Shown here: piece by piece, positions 47,579 to 56,839 of the stretch
How the letters are laid out: every line of letters begins with the position of its first letter
How positions within the stretch are numbered: the stretch's first letter is position 1
Assembly (NCBI RefSeq): GCF_000577615.1
Contig: NZ_CBXX010000032.1
Location: 1 to 64,000, forward strand
Length of the DNA stretch: 64,000 bases
DNA from: Herbaspirillum sp. RV1423
Lineage (GTDB): Bacteria > Pseudomonadota > Gammaproteobacteria > Burkholderiales > Burkholderiaceae_D
Direction: 5' to 3'
Program-made: the position numbers and the translations under genes
Notes under the pieces: model-generated
Databases searched by the model: none
Seen by the model: the letters and a program-made list of their open reading frames with translations, nothing else
What the model was told of the DNA's origin: nothing

Positions 47579-49288
47579 TCAGAAAGAGATATTTAAACTG
47601 AACCCGCCAGTGATCGCCACCGTCCTGAACCCCTCCGGCCTGTCCAGCGGCGTGGCGATAAAAGCGTCATAGCCTACCTTCCAGAATGCACCGCGCAAGC
47701 CGATGACCGCACCGGCCAGACGCTCTCCAAGAAGATATTGCGCCGAGGGTCCGCTGACCTGGCCGGCGTCAATGCCGGCATACAGTTCCTGATTGCTTTG
47801 ACCAAGCATCAGTGCCAGTTCGTTGCGCATCAACCAGCCGCGTTCGGCTTGCAGGATCAGTTCGCCGTCGAAGCCGCGCACGGTGTAGCGGCCGCCGATG
47901 GAAAACTGATCCTGGGCAGGCAATGCGCCGCGATTCCATTGCGCGCGGACGCTGCCGTTGTAGCGCAAGTGCCGATTGCCAATCTGGAATGGCGCATTGA
48001 GATTCGCATCGGCCAGAAACAGGCTGTAGCGCGTCGCCAGTTGCGGCAGTTCAATCGATGACTCCGGTTCCTTGCCTTGCTTGTCGAGTGCGCGCCGATA
48101 GGCGATATTGGCATCGACGGTGGCGTTGCCGATGAATTCACGATGGTTGATGCCGGCTTCCCAGGCGCTGGTTTGATGGCGTTGCGGCCCGACTTCGGTG
48201 TCGTCGATGAAATTGCGCGAGGTGCGCAGCAATCCCTTGAGCGACAGCGTCGTTTTACCCACGTTGTCGCGGTAAATCAAACGGGACAGTTTCAATTCTG
48301 CGTTTTCGCTTTGCCCGCTGTAGACAATCGGATTTGCCGGATCGGCGCCGGCGACTTGCTGGTGGTAGCGACTGCCTGACAAGGTGCCGCCCAGCATCCA
48401 GTAACCGGCCGGGACCGAGTAATGGACCGTGTAGCTGTTGACGCCCTGATCGCCATAGTGGCCGAGACTGCGATTCCAGCTCGCATAGAACAGATCGTTG
48501 AGTGTCCACCAGTTGTCATAAGACAGCGTGGCGCCCGCCTGGTATGTGCCGGTGGCTTTGGCGCCGCCATCGTCGAGCGTGACATTGAATCGGAATGGGA
48601 AACCTTGCCGGTAATCGATTACCAGGTCGCTGTCGCCGGGCTGCTCGGCGGTTTCAGTGGGAGTCATCCGAATATCGGCGCTTGCCGTCGGTACGCGTTT
48701 GAAATTCTCCAGTCCTTGTTCCATATCGCGCAGATTGAGGATGTCGCCTTCCTTGATCGGCAGGGCATTCCAGGCGGTGCCGCGCGGGCTGGCGTCAGGT
48801 GCAAAACGGATGTGGCGCACATGGCCAGGCAAGACGGTCAGGACCAGTTCGCCTGTCTTGAGGTTTTGCAGTGCGGCGCGTACCTGGGTGGTTGTGTAGC
48901 CGCGCGCGATCAGGGCATTTTGCATACGGGCGATGACGGTATTGACGCCTTCCGTCCCCAGGCAACGTCCGATTGCGCCGTCCTTGCCGGTGACGCTGTC
49001 CAATGCAAATTGAAAGCGTTCCGCAGCCTGGCCGATCAGGCTGATTTTGGAAATGGGGAAGCAAGGCGACTCCTCGACCGGAAAGACCGTCGATACGTCA
49101 AGCTCTTTGGACGGCGGCAACCGAACATCGGGCGCTTGCTCTTGTTGTCGACGCAACAAACGCTCGCGTTCGCGCTGCAGTTGTTCCTGGTTGGCGGATA
49201 TCCCGGCGCCGGTGGATTGTGCCTGGGCGGCGCCGATGGCAAGCATCGCGACGATGCCGCCCAGCAGCCGCGTCGCGTTGCTTTGCAT
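47579..49288 (-). CDS. Two-partner-secretion outer-membrane transporter TpsB (ShlB/FhaC/HecB family)
   Basis: 569 residues. Signal peptide ending in GAAQA, then a charged linker helix (NQEQLQRERERLLRRQQEQAPDVRLPPS), two POTRA domains (FPISKISLIGQ; GELVLTVLPGHVRHIRF), and a 16-strand barrel ending in Phe (TGGFSLNISF). The loop-6 motif of the superfamily is present as VRGFDGE in FSIGGRYTVRGFDGELI. AAGGGGAA precedes the start. It exports TpsA proteins through the outer membrane and is the natural partner of the exoprotein at 39223, but it is on the opposite strand and converges on it, so it has its own promoter. Confidence 0.95.
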   Translation of the reverse strand: MQSNATRLLGGIVAMLAIGAAQAQSTGAGISANQEQLQRERERLLRRQQEQAPDVRLPPSKELDVSTVFPVEESPCFPISKISLIGQAAERFQFALDSVTGKDGAIGRCLGTEGVNTVIARMQNALIARGYTTTQVRAALQNLKTGELVLTVLPGHVRHIRFAPDASPRGTAWNALPIKEGDILNLRDMEQGLENFKRVPTASADIRMTPTETAEQPGDSDLVIDYRQGFPFRFNVTLDDGGAKATGTYQAGATLSYDNWWTLNDLFYASWNRSLGHYGDQGVNSYTVHYSVPAGYWMLGGTLSGSRYHQQVAGADPANPIVYSGQSENAELKLSRLIYRDNVGKTTLSLKGLLRTSRNFIDDTEVGPQRHQTSAWEAGINHREFIGNATVDANIAYRRALDKQGKEPESSIELPQLATRYSLFLADANLNAPFQIGNRHLRYNGSVRAQWNRGALPAQDQFSIGGRYTVRGFDGELILQAERGWLMRNELALMLGQSNQELYAGIDAGQVSGPSAQYLLGERLAGAVIGLRGAFWKVGYDAFIATPLDRPEGFRTVAITGGFSLNISF

Positions 49289-49410
49289 GAACTATTCCCC
49301 TTGTTGTCTGATTTGGCTGCGCTAGTGTAAAAAGCCGTCGACAAGGTGAATATAGGAATAGTCTTAAATATCGCGTCCCCCGGATTTATTTCGATGATCG
49401 GTCGAACGAT

Positions 49411-50142
49411 TCAAAGCGCGTCATGAAAAATCACGCCCAGCGTATAACGGCTTCCCGAGCGCAAACGGCTTACGCCGTGCCGCATCCTGACGCGGTAAAA
49501 GCCGCGCGATCCTTGCACCGGCCTTTCATTGACCGCGAACAGCACGGCGTCGCCCTTGCGTAGCGGCACCACCTCGGCGCGCGACTGCATGCGCGGGCGC
49601 TGCTCGGTCATCACGAACTCGCCGCCGCTGAAGTCGCGGCCCGGTTCCGACAGCAGGATCGCCATCTGGATCGGGAACACATGTTCGCCGTACAAATCCT
49701 GATGCAGGCAGTTGTAATCTCCCGTTTCGTATCTGAGGATCAACGGCGTCGGCCGCAACTGGCCGGCGGCACGGCAGCGGGCGAGGAATTGCGCATGCGC
49801 GGCGGGGTAGCGCACATCGACGCCCATCGCTTCGTTCCAGCGATTGGCGTGCGGCGCCAGATGCGGGTAGGAGGCGTCGCGCAATGCGTCGATGGGATCG
49901 GGCAAGGGATAGTTGTAGTATTTGTATTCGCCGCGTCCGAAACCGTGGTGTTCCATCACCACGCGGCTGCGGTAGATGTCGTCGTCGGCATAGCGCGCGA
50001 TCAGCGCATCGCATTCCGGCGCGGTCAGCAATGCCGGCAACGCGGCGCAGCCGTACCGGTCCAGCTCGGTCCCGATATCCTGCCAGTCCAGCGCATGGAT
50101 ACGCCGCGCGATGGCGTTGGCGCGTTCTGCAACGGTGTTCAT
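49411..50142 (-). CDS. 2-oxoglutarate/Fe(II)-dependent oxygenase
   Basis: 243 residues, double-stranded beta-helix. The iron triad is visible: His147 and Asp149 in CLHQDLYGEH, distal His222 in RMRHGVSRL, and the 2-oxoglutarate-binding Arg at about 232 in SRYTLGVIFHD. The class resembles bacterial prolyl-4-hydroxylase-like proteins. No signal peptide. It lies just downstream of the aldo/keto reductase gene on the same strand (92-nt gap); the substrate is unknown. Confidence 0.85.
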   Translation of the reverse strand: MNTVAERANAIARRIHALDWQDIGTELDRYGCAALPALLTAPECDALIARYADDDIYRSRVVMEHHGFGRGEYKYYNYPLPDPIDALRDASYPHLAPHANRWNEAMGVDVRYPAAHAQFLARCRAAGQLRPTPLILRYETGDYNCLHQDLYGEHVFPIQMAILLSEPGRDFSGGEFVMTEQRPRMQSRAEVVPLRKGDAVLFAVNERPVQGSRGFYRVRMRHGVSRLRSGSRYTLGVIFHDAL

Positions 50143-50234
50143 CGATTCATCCTTTCACATGCTCGTCGGCACAGACCGGGCAGTGTAGAAGGGCGGTGCG
50201 ACGGCGGCACTCCGTCGCTTGCTTTCAAATTCCC

Positions 50235-51077
50235 TTACAACATCTCGAGCGGGCGGCGTTTCTTCGGCGGCGCGAAAGCCTGGTCCAGTTCGGCGAGGTC
50301 GGCGGCGTCCAGCGCCAGGTCGAGGCAGGCGCGATTTTCCTGGACATGTGCGACGACGGAGGCTTTGGGAATCGAGATCACGCCGGGGCGGCGCAGCGTC
50401 CATGCCAGCGCGACCTGCGCCGGCGTGGCGCCGTGGCGTCTGGCCACCGCCGCCAGCGTGGCATCCTTGAGCAGGCGTCCCTGTTCGATCGGCGAATAGG
50501 CCATGATGGCGATGTCCTGTTCGGCGCAGTAAGGTTGCAGGTCGAACTCGATGCCGCGCCGCGACAGGTTGTACAGCACCTGGTTGGCTTGCGCATGGCC
50601 GCCATGCTCCAGCGCCAGCAGTTCGTGCATGTCGTCGTTGTCGAGGTTGCTGACGCCCCAGGCGCCGATCTTGCCCTGGCCGATCAGCGTTTCCATCGCG
50701 GCGATCGTGGCGGCGAAGGGATGCGTGCCGCGCCAGTGCAGCAGGTAGAGATCGATGCGTTCGACGCCGAGCCGTTTGAGGCTGGCTTCGCAGGCCTTGA
50801 CCGTGCCTTGCCGCGAGGCATTGAAGGGTAGCACCTTGCTGACCAGGTAGACCTCGTCGCGGCGGCCGGCGATGGCTTTGCCGACGACTTTTTCGGCGCC
50901 GCCGTCGCCATACATTTCGGCGGTGTCGATCAGCGTCATGCCGAGGTCGATGCCGTGTTGCAAGGCGCGTACCTCATCGGCGGCGCGGGCGGCCGATTCG
51001 CCCATGTTCCAGGTGCCCTGGCCCAGCGCGGGCACGCGGTCGCCGTTCTTGAGGGTAATGCTCGGGATGGCTTTCAT
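50235..51077 (-). CDS. Aldo/keto reductase
   Basis: 280 residues, (beta/alpha)8 NADPH-dependent reductase. Catalytic tetrad: Asp51 and Tyr56 ([14 protein letters not shown]), Lys81 (YLVSKVLP) and His114 (YLLHWRG). The C-terminal cofactor segment is [19 protein letters not shown]. The start at 51077 ([26 protein letters not shown]) has a GGAG site; 15 upstream codons are open but not family-like. Between the phospholipase D gene (57 nt upstream) and the 2-oxoglutarate oxygenase; it may be the tail of that operon. Confidence 0.9.
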   Translation of the reverse strand: MKAIPSITLKNGDRVPALGQGTWNMGESAARAADEVRALQHGIDLGMTLIDTAEMYGDGGAEKVVGKAIAGRRDEVYLVSKVLPFNASRQGTVKACEASLKRLGVERIDLYLLHWRGTHPFAATIAAMETLIGQGKIGAWGVSNLDNDDMHELLALEHGGHAQANQVLYNLSRRGIEFDLQPYCAEQDIAIMAYSPIEQGRLLKDATLAAVARRHGATPAQVALAWTLRRPGVISIPKASVVAHVQENRACLDLALDAADLAELDQAFAPPKKRRPLEML

Positions 51078-51133
51078 GGAAACTCCGTCATGCGCGATGT
51101 CGAAGTCTCCAATGTAGCGCAACTTGCGATGGC

Positions 51134-52351
51134 TTACTCTTTGCCCTTGACCGGCTTCGGATAATTCTTCAGCACGTCGATGGGCTGGGCATAGGCCGAG
51201 CTCCAGGTCTGTTCATGCAGTTCGGCGATGCGCCTGGCCATTTTTTCGTTGCGCATCACGATTTCCAGGTTGCGCGAATTGTCGAGATAGCCGCCGCTCC
51301 AGTTGCTGGTGCCGATCCAGGCCACCTGGCCGTCGATGGACATGGACTTGGTGTGGATCACGCGCGCGAACGGGATGAAACCGGAGGACGCCTGCGGCAG
51401 CGTGACGATGCGGATTTCCATGTTCGGCAGCACGGCCAGGCTTTGCAGGTAGCGGATCGCGGGTTGCTCCGTATTCCAGTTCGATACCATCAGCTTGACC
51501 TTGACGCCGCGCGCCAGCGCCGCACGGATGGCGTTGTCGATCACGGCGTAATAGGGCCGCGTCTTGTTCGGGCCGTAGCTGAGCGGCGCGTAGTCGAGCA
51601 GTTGCACGCGCACCTCGGTTTTGGCGGCCGCCAGCAGACGCACCAGTTCGGTTTGCGAATCGCCGACGCCGGCCGGATTGAAGGCATTGGGGCTGGCGAC
51701 CAGATAAGCCGCCTGGCGGTCGTCGGCAGGAACCACGCCGGTGTTGAGCGGCGCGACGGTCTTGCCTTGCGCCACCAGCGCCTGCGCGTTCCAGTCGAAC
51801 TCAAAGATTTGCTGCACTTGTTTTGCGATCGCCGCGTCCGTGATGCGCAGGCCGGTCTCATGGATATGGCTGAACGAACGCCAGTCGAAGTTCTGGCTGC
51901 CGACATAGGCGCTTTCGCCATCGATCACCAGATATTTGGCATGGATGATGCCGTTGCCGGTCAGTTTCGAATAATCGAGCTGGCGGAATTCCAGGTTGGG
52001 AATCTGCTTCAGCTTGTCGATGGTGGCCTGGTCGGAGGCGAATTCGCCTTTCTTTTCCATCAGGAAGCGGATCTTCACGCCGCGTTGTCCGGCGGCGGCA
52101 AGATGCGCGATGATGCCGTCGAGCGCCTCGCCGGGTTTGCCGGCGACGTAGAACTGGCCCAGCGCGATGTCATGTTTCGCGGCATCGAACATGCCGTTCC
52201 AGACCGTGAAGGCGTCGCGCAGGTCCGGTGTCGGCAATGCCGTCTCCTGCGGCACGGTGTGCACCAGTTCGAAGCCGGGGATGTCGAAGTCGGCCCTGGC
52301 GTTGCCGTGCAGGGCAAGGGCGATGCCGAAGGCGATAAGCAGTCTGCGCAT
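51134..52351 (-). CDS. Secreted phospholipase D-family protein
   Basis: 405 residues. Signal peptide [20 protein letters not shown]. Two HKD motifs: [25 protein letters not shown] (H137, K139, D144) and [23 protein letters not shown] (H333, K335, D340). The overall pattern, with TVPQ near the N-terminus and GQFYVAGKP before a long helix, resembles the PLD3/PLD4-like branch, not cardiolipin synthases. It would act in the periplasm or outside on phosphodiesters (phospholipids or nucleic acids). It follows exbB by 38 nt, tying it to the TonB system. Confidence 0.88.
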   Translation of the reverse strand: MRRLLIAFGIALALHGNARADFDIPGFELVHTVPQETALPTPDLRDAFTVWNGMFDAAKHDIALGQFYVAGKPGEALDGIIAHLAAAGQRGVKIRFLMEKKGEFASDQATIDKLKQIPNLEFRQLDYSKLTGNGIIHAKYLVIDGESAYVGSQNFDWRSFSHIHETGLRITDAAIAKQVQQIFEFDWNAQALVAQGKTVAPLNTGVVPADDRQAAYLVASPNAFNPAGVGDSQTELVRLLAAAKTEVRVQLLDYAPLSYGPNKTRPYYAVIDNAIRAALARGVKVKLMVSNWNTEQPAIRYLQSLAVLPNMEIRIVTLPQASSGFIPFARVIHTKSMSIDGQVAWIGTSNWSGGYLDNSRNLEIVMRNEKMARRIAELHEQTWSSAYAQPIDVLKNYPKPVKGKE

Positions 52352-52389
52352 GATGGAGGTTCGGTGGTTTGACGGCATGATAAAGCGGT

Positions 52390-53019
52390 TCAGGCGGCGT
52401 GCAATTTATTGTTGCCCGGATGTTCGGCGCTGCGTCCGACGCAGGCGCGCAGCATCAGGACCTTGAGATGATCGTTGATGCGTTCGATGCGTTCCTGGAA
52501 CAGGTTGAAGAAGAACATGCCGGTCACTGCGATGCCGATGCCCAGCGCCGTGGCGTAGAGCGCGGTGCCGATGCCTTGCGAGACCTGGCCGGGATCGGAC
52601 ACGCCGGAGACGGCCAGCGCCTTGAAGGTGTCGATGATGCCCAGGATCGTGCCGAGCAGGCCCAGCAGCGGCGCGGCGGTCACGATGGTGTCGAGTATCC
52701 ACAGGCGCTCCTGCACCGCGCCGCGATTGGCGATGTAGACCGATTCGCTGAAATCTTCCAGGTCCTTTTCCGAGGCGAGGTGATGCTTTTCGGCGAGGAT
52801 CTCGGTGACCAGCGCCAGCGGCAGGCTGGGGCGCGCGGTCAGTTCGGCGGGCAGTTCGCGCACATGCTGTACGGCGTGCGACATGGCTTTTTCAAGTCCG
52901 ACCGCCTGGCGCAGCGTGTAGCCGAAAAACAGGCCGCGTTCGACGATCACGAAGATCGCCAGCGCCGCGCAGGCGTACATCAGGTAAAAAGCGATTTCGT
53001 GGAGTATTTGCATGTTCAT
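52390..53019 (-). CDS. exbB: ExbB/TolQ-type proton channel subunit
   Basis: 209 residues with three transmembrane helices at about 9-33, 112-132 and 150-174. The family signature is in APLLGLLGTILGIIDTFKAL and GIGTALYATALGIGIAVTGMFFFNLF. With ExbD it uses the proton gradient to energise TonB. Unusually it is separated from its exbD and tonB by the receptor gene, in the order exbD-tonB-receptor-exbB. An alternative ATG lies at 53013. Confidence 0.9.
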   Translation of the reverse strand: MNMQILHEIAFYLMYACAALAIFVIVERGLFFGYTLRQAVGLEKAMSHAVQHVRELPAELTARPSLPLALVTEILAEKHHLASEKDLEDFSESVYIANRGAVQERLWILDTIVTAAPLLGLLGTILGIIDTFKALAVSGVSDPGQVSQGIGTALYATALGIGIAVTGMFFFNLFQERIERINDHLKVLMLRACVGRSAEHPGNNKLHAA

Positions 53020-53091
53020 GATTGCCTCTCTTGCGGGTGTTCAGGGCGGCGGGCGGACCTCAGCCCGTCCGCCGCCCAAGGGGACGTGCGA

Positions 53092-55488
53092 TCAGAAATC
53101 CGCCGTCAGGGTGACTGTGAAGGTGCGCGGCGCGCTCACATAAAACGATGGCGCCGTCGCCGGAGCCGCGGCGCCGATCGCCACCGCATTGGTGGTGAAC
53201 TGGCTGCCGCTGCCCGAGCTCAGGTTCAGGTACTGCTTGTCGAACAGGTTGGCGATGTTGAAGCGCACGGTCGGTTTCTTGATCCATGCCGCCGACGGGA
53301 AGGTATAGCCGGCGCCGGCATTGAACACTGTGTAACCGCCGATCGCATCGTCGTTGACCAGCGTGGTGTAACGGCGGCCGGTGTACTTGGCCTGGCCGAA
53401 CACGTACCAGCTATCCTGCGCATATTGCAGGCTCAGGCCGCTTAGCCAGTTAGGCGTATCGGGGAACTCCTTGCCGGCGGTCGGCATCGAGAAGTTGGCG
53501 GCCCAGGGCATGTTGTCCTGCATCTTGCTCTTGATGTAGGACAGCGAACCGTACAACGACAGGTTGCGGGTCAGCGCATAACCGGACTCCAGCTCGAAAC
53601 CCTTGGAGGTCGAATCGCCGACGTTGTAGTCGGTGCGGCTGGCGGTTTCGGGATTGTAGGAAGAGGCGATGCGGTTATGGTAATCGACATAGAACAGCGA
53701 GCCGGAGACGTTCCACTTGTCGGTCGCGTAGCGGTAGCCGAGGTCGTAGTTCCAGGACGTTTCCTTGTCCACCGGGACGTTGCGCACGGTGCCGCCGGTA
53801 TAGACGCCGTTGACGAAATTGCCGCCCGAGATCAGGCCGAAATAGGAGAAGTTGCCCGGCGCCTTGAAGTTCTTGGCGGCGTTGAAGAACACCGATTGCG
53901 CCTGGTCGATCTGGTATTTCAGGCCGAAGCTCGGCAGCAGGTCGGAGTACGACTTCTTCAGCGTATAGAAGCCGCCGGCGCTCTGGCTCGGATTGTTGGT
54001 GAAATCGCGGTCGATGCTGGAATAGCGCGCGCCCAGTTGCAGGTTCAGCTTGTCCTGCATCATGCTGATGCTGTCCTGGACGAAGGCCGATTTGCCGGTG
54101 CTGATGGTCAGCGTGTCGCGGTATTGCACATAACTGCCGTCCTGGTTCTTCAGCCAGGCGCCGGAATTGTTTTGCCACAGGTCGGCCGGATTGCCGTTGT
54201 TGTCGATGGTCGAGTACTGACCGGTTTGCTGGTGGCGGGCGCGCTCGTACCAGTAGCCGAACATCAGGCGATGGTTGTCGATCTGCTGGTTGTACTTCAG
54301 CGTGACGCCCGGACGGAAGGTGCGGGTGCGGCTGCCTTCATAGACGAACACGGTGTCGAGGGTGTCGCCGTCGCCGTTGATGTCGCGCACGCCGCGACCC
54401 AACTGGTTGCCGGCATTGCCTTCGGTCAGCGTTTGCAACTGGTTGCCGCCGGTGCCGAAGCCGTACCACATGTAAGGATTGACGTCGACGCTGGAAGTCG
54501 GCGTCAACTGGAAGTGGGCGTTCATCGTCGCCAGGTAATTGCGGAACGGATTCAGGTTATAGCCGTAGTACAGATCCTTGTTGCCGTTGTTGATGCCGGC
54601 GTTGGGTCCATAGTTGGTGTCGTTCTGCGCACCCGGACCGCCGGGCTGATGCACCGGCACCTTGGTGCCGAAATCGTAATCGCGGCCGAATTGCGCAATC
54701 TGCGCCTTGGTCAGCGAACGGTAGTTGTTGTTGACCGCGGTGTTGTACATGAAGCCGGTGTCGATGAAGCTGCCGCTGCCGAGATCGAGCTTGCTGTTGA
54801 AGTCCAGATGCTGCTTGTCGGCGCCGCCTTCGCCCTTGAACTTGTCCGCCGTGGTGTTCGAGTAGGAGAGGAAGAACTTGAATTTGCCGTCGAAGATCTT
54901 GCCCGAATCCATGCGCACATATTCCTTGCGCAGGTTGTTGGAACCGAAGGTCACCGAGGTGCGGAAGCGGCGTTCGTCTTCCGGGCTGCACATGGTCATG
55001 CCGATGTTGCCGCCGGAAGCGCCGACGTGCGGCGCTTCGGTGTCGGTCGAACCTTGCGTGACGAAGATTTCGCAAAGATTTTCCGCATCGGTGTATTCCT
55101 GCGGATAGACCGAGAAGCTGCCCGAATCGTTGACCGGCGCGCCGTTGATGGTGAAGCCGAGCTGGTCGCTGTTGAAGCCGCGCACGCGGATGTTGCCGCC
55201 GAACAGGCCGGTGCCGTCGTTGTCGTAGGTATTGACGCCGGGCAGCAGGTTGATCATCTGGTAGGGATTGCCGGTCGGGCTTTGCTTTTCCATATAACTG
55301 CGGTTGACCGAGCTGCGCGCCTTGGGCGTTTCTTCCGCCTGGATCAGGCCGCTGTCTTGCGCGGTGCCGGCGGTGCCTTGCACGGTGACCTTGCCGACTT
55401 CGGTGGTGTCAGCGGCAAATGCGGCCGGGCTGGATGCCATGAATATTCCGGAGATCAGCAGTGATAACCGGGTCAGTCTCTGTTGCAT
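53092..55488 (-). CDS. TonB-dependent outer-membrane receptor
   Basis: 798 residues. Signal peptide ending in AAFA; plug domain with GNPYQMINLLPGVNTYDNDGTGLFGGNIRVRGFNSDQLGFTINGAPVNDSGSF; 22-strand barrel ending in FTVTLTADF. The plug to first-strand region carries two cysteines about 28 residues apart (ENLCEIFV and MTMCSPEDE). The residues just after the signal peptide (TTEVGKVTVQG) include no extra signalling domain, so it is not a transducer type. Substrate unknown; the gene sits in an operon with its own TonB/ExbBD and a secreted phospholipase D. Confidence 0.94.
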   Translation of the reverse strand: MQQRLTRLSLLISGIFMASSPAAFAADTTEVGKVTVQGTAGTAQDSGLIQAEETPKARSSVNRSYMEKQSPTGNPYQMINLLPGVNTYDNDGTGLFGGNIRVRGFNSDQLGFTINGAPVNDSGSFSVYPQEYTDAENLCEIFVTQGSTDTEAPHVGASGGNIGMTMCSPEDERRFRTSVTFGSNNLRKEYVRMDSGKIFDGKFKFFLSYSNTTADKFKGEGGADKQHLDFNSKLDLGSGSFIDTGFMYNTAVNNNYRSLTKAQIAQFGRDYDFGTKVPVHQPGGPGAQNDTNYGPNAGINNGNKDLYYGYNLNPFRNYLATMNAHFQLTPTSSVDVNPYMWYGFGTGGNQLQTLTEGNAGNQLGRGVRDINGDGDTLDTVFVYEGSRTRTFRPGVTLKYNQQIDNHRLMFGYWYERARHQQTGQYSTIDNNGNPADLWQNNSGAWLKNQDGSYVQYRDTLTISTGKSAFVQDSISMMQDKLNLQLGARYSSIDRDFTNNPSQSAGGFYTLKKSYSDLLPSFGLKYQIDQAQSVFFNAAKNFKAPGNFSYFGLISGGNFVNGVYTGGTVRNVPVDKETSWNYDLGYRYATDKWNVSGSLFYVDYHNRIASSYNPETASRTDYNVGDSTSKGFELESGYALTRNLSLYGSLSYIKSKMQDNMPWAANFSMPTAGKEFPDTPNWLSGLSLQYAQDSWYVFGQAKYTGRRYTTLVNDDAIGGYTVFNAGAGYTFPSAAWIKKPTVRFNIANLFDKQYLNLSSGSGSQFTTNAVAIGAAAPATAPSFYVSAPRTFTVTLTADF

Positions 55489-55554
55489 GTTCTTACTCCC
55501 CTGAAGGTTTTACGTTGTCATAAAAATGCGTGGACGCCCGGCGGCGCGGCAACC

Positions 55555-56304
55555 TCAGCCGGCCGACGGGATGAATTCCAACTCTGCGGTGAAACGATGG
55601 GCGCTTTCGCCTGCCCAGGTGGCGTCGGGAAAGGCGCTGAAACCGGCGCGGTTGATGGTCTTGCGCGCCGCCTCGTCGAGCAGCATCGAGTTCGACGACT
55701 GGTCGATGCCGACATCGACGACGGTGCCGTCGCGCCGGAGCACGAACCAGATCCTGACCTTGCCTTGCGGCCGCTGCTGGCTGGCTTCGCGGCCGGTCGG
55801 ATAGCGTTTGATGCTGTTCAGATGCGCGCGCAATTTGCCGACGTATTCAGCTTCGACGCTGGTCGTGGTCGGCTTGGCTGCAACGGCGGGCGCCGGCGGT
55901 ATCGGCGCTGCTGCCGGAACCGGCGCAGGCGGCACCGGCTCGGTCGCTCGCGCCGGTGCGGCGGGCAGTTCCGGTGTGCCGGTCTGGCTCGGCGTCACCG
56001 GACCGGGCAAGTCCTTCGGCGCGGCCGGCGCAGGTTTTTGGACGGGCTGGGGCGTCGGTTTGGGTGTGGGCTGCGGAGGCGGAACGACCGGCTTCGGCGG
56101 TTCGGGTTGGGGCGGCTTGGGAGGCGTCGGCGGTGGTGGCTCCTGCGCCACCAGGGCGATCTGCACCGGCGTGTCATCGGCATGCCGCTGCAGTTTGACG
56201 GTCTGTTGCACGCCCAGCAGCGCCAGCGCAATCAGCGCCAGCAGCGACGGCGTGGCCGCGACCGTTTCGCGGAAGCGGAACAGCAATGGCGGAGACGTGA
56301 TCAT
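55555..56304 (-). CDS. tonB: TonB energy-transducing protein
   Basis: 249 residues. One N-terminal membrane anchor (about 17-34), a long proline-rich spacer rich in PKPPQPEPPKP and PTPKPTPQP repeats (about 53-145), and a C-terminal TonB domain with YVGKLRAHLNSIKRYPTGREA, GKVRIWFVLRRDGTVVDVGI and AARKTINRAGFSAFP. It carries energy to the receptor encoded just downstream. The start overlaps the exbD stop by ATGA, showing translational coupling. Confidence 0.92.
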   Translation of the reverse strand: MITSPPLLFRFRETVAATPSLLALIALALLGVQQTVKLQRHADDTPVQIALVAQEPPPPTPPKPPQPEPPKPVVPPPQPTPKPTPQPVQKPAPAAPKDLPGPVTPSQTGTPELPAAPARATEPVPPAPVPAAAPIPPAPAVAAKPTTTSVEAEYVGKLRAHLNSIKRYPTGREASQQRPQGKVRIWFVLRRDGTVVDVGIDQSSNSMLLDEAARKTINRAGFSAFPDATWAGESAHRFTAELEFIPSAG

Positions 56305-56705
56305 GGCTTGCGCGTCGCGATGGAAATCGAATCGAAGCCGCCTTGCTTGAGCTTATCCATGACATCGACCAGGCGTTGCACTTCGACGCCGCGGTCGCTG
56401 TTGACGATCACGTTCAGCTTTTCGCCGTCCTTGAGCTGGTTGAGCCTGGCCGCCAGGTCCGCCAGCGGCGTGTCGACGCCGTCAACCTGGACTATGTCGT
56501 GCAGGCCGAGCGTGACGATGGCCTTTTTCTGCGGCTTCAGGTCCTGCGAGGTGCTGGAGCCGGGCAGATGCGTTTTGAGGCCCAGCGCCGGAATCACGTT
56601 CAGGCTGATCAGCACGAAGAACACCAGCAGGAACATCATCACGTCGATCATCGGAATGATCTCGACGCGTGCTTTTCGTTTCTTCGGTTCGTCCCAACTG
56701 CGCAT
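56301..56705 (-). CDS. exbD: ExbD/TolR-type subunit
   Basis: 134 residues. A single N-terminal transmembrane helix with the proton-relay Asp21 (VEIIPMIDVMMFLLVFFVLISL), then a periplasmic domain ending DRGVEVQRLVDVMDKLKQGGFDSISIATR, which is standard ExbD/TolR. I start at the ATG at 56705 (MRSWDEPKKRK), which has a GGGGAGCAGG site; upstream in-frame starts would swallow it. First gene of the minus-strand uptake operon. Confidence 0.92.
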   Translation of the reverse strand: MRSWDEPKKRKARVEIIPMIDVMMFLLVFFVLISLNVIPALGLKTHLPGSSTSQDLKPQKKAIVTLGLHDIVQVDGVDTPLADLAARLNQLKDGEKLNVIVNSDRGVEVQRLVDVMDKLKQGGFDSISIATRKP

Positions 56706-56749
56706 GATCCTGCTCCCCATCAAATATCTGCCGCTAGTAAAATTCCATA

Positions 56750-56770
56750 TCGCTATAATTTTTATAACGA
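56750..56770. promoter_or_regulatory. AT-rich palindrome upstream of exbD-tonB operon
   Basis: TCGCTATAA (56750-56758) and TTATAACGA (56762-56770): arms match at 8 of 9 positions around a 3-nt centre, 45 nt before the exbD start. It contains -10-like words on both strands. It is placed to be the operator and promoter of the uptake operon. It does not fit the classical Fur consensus well. Confidence 0.5.
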
Positions 56771-56839
56771 TGCGGAAGCGTAACGGGGAATTATTTCTGG
56801 CGTATTACAACGCGCGGACAAAAACGCAGGAACGGAAAG

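Noticed and set aside
46983..47672. The 229-codon frame after the immunity candidate as a real gene
   Set aside because: It is a headless duplicate of exoprotein residues about 1506-1690 fused to antisense of the tpsB 3' end; no signal peptide or ribosome site.
56750..56770. Fur box for the TonB operon
   Set aside because: The palindrome is well placed, but its arms (TCGCTATAA/TTATAACGA) do not resemble GATAATGATAATCATTATC closely enough.
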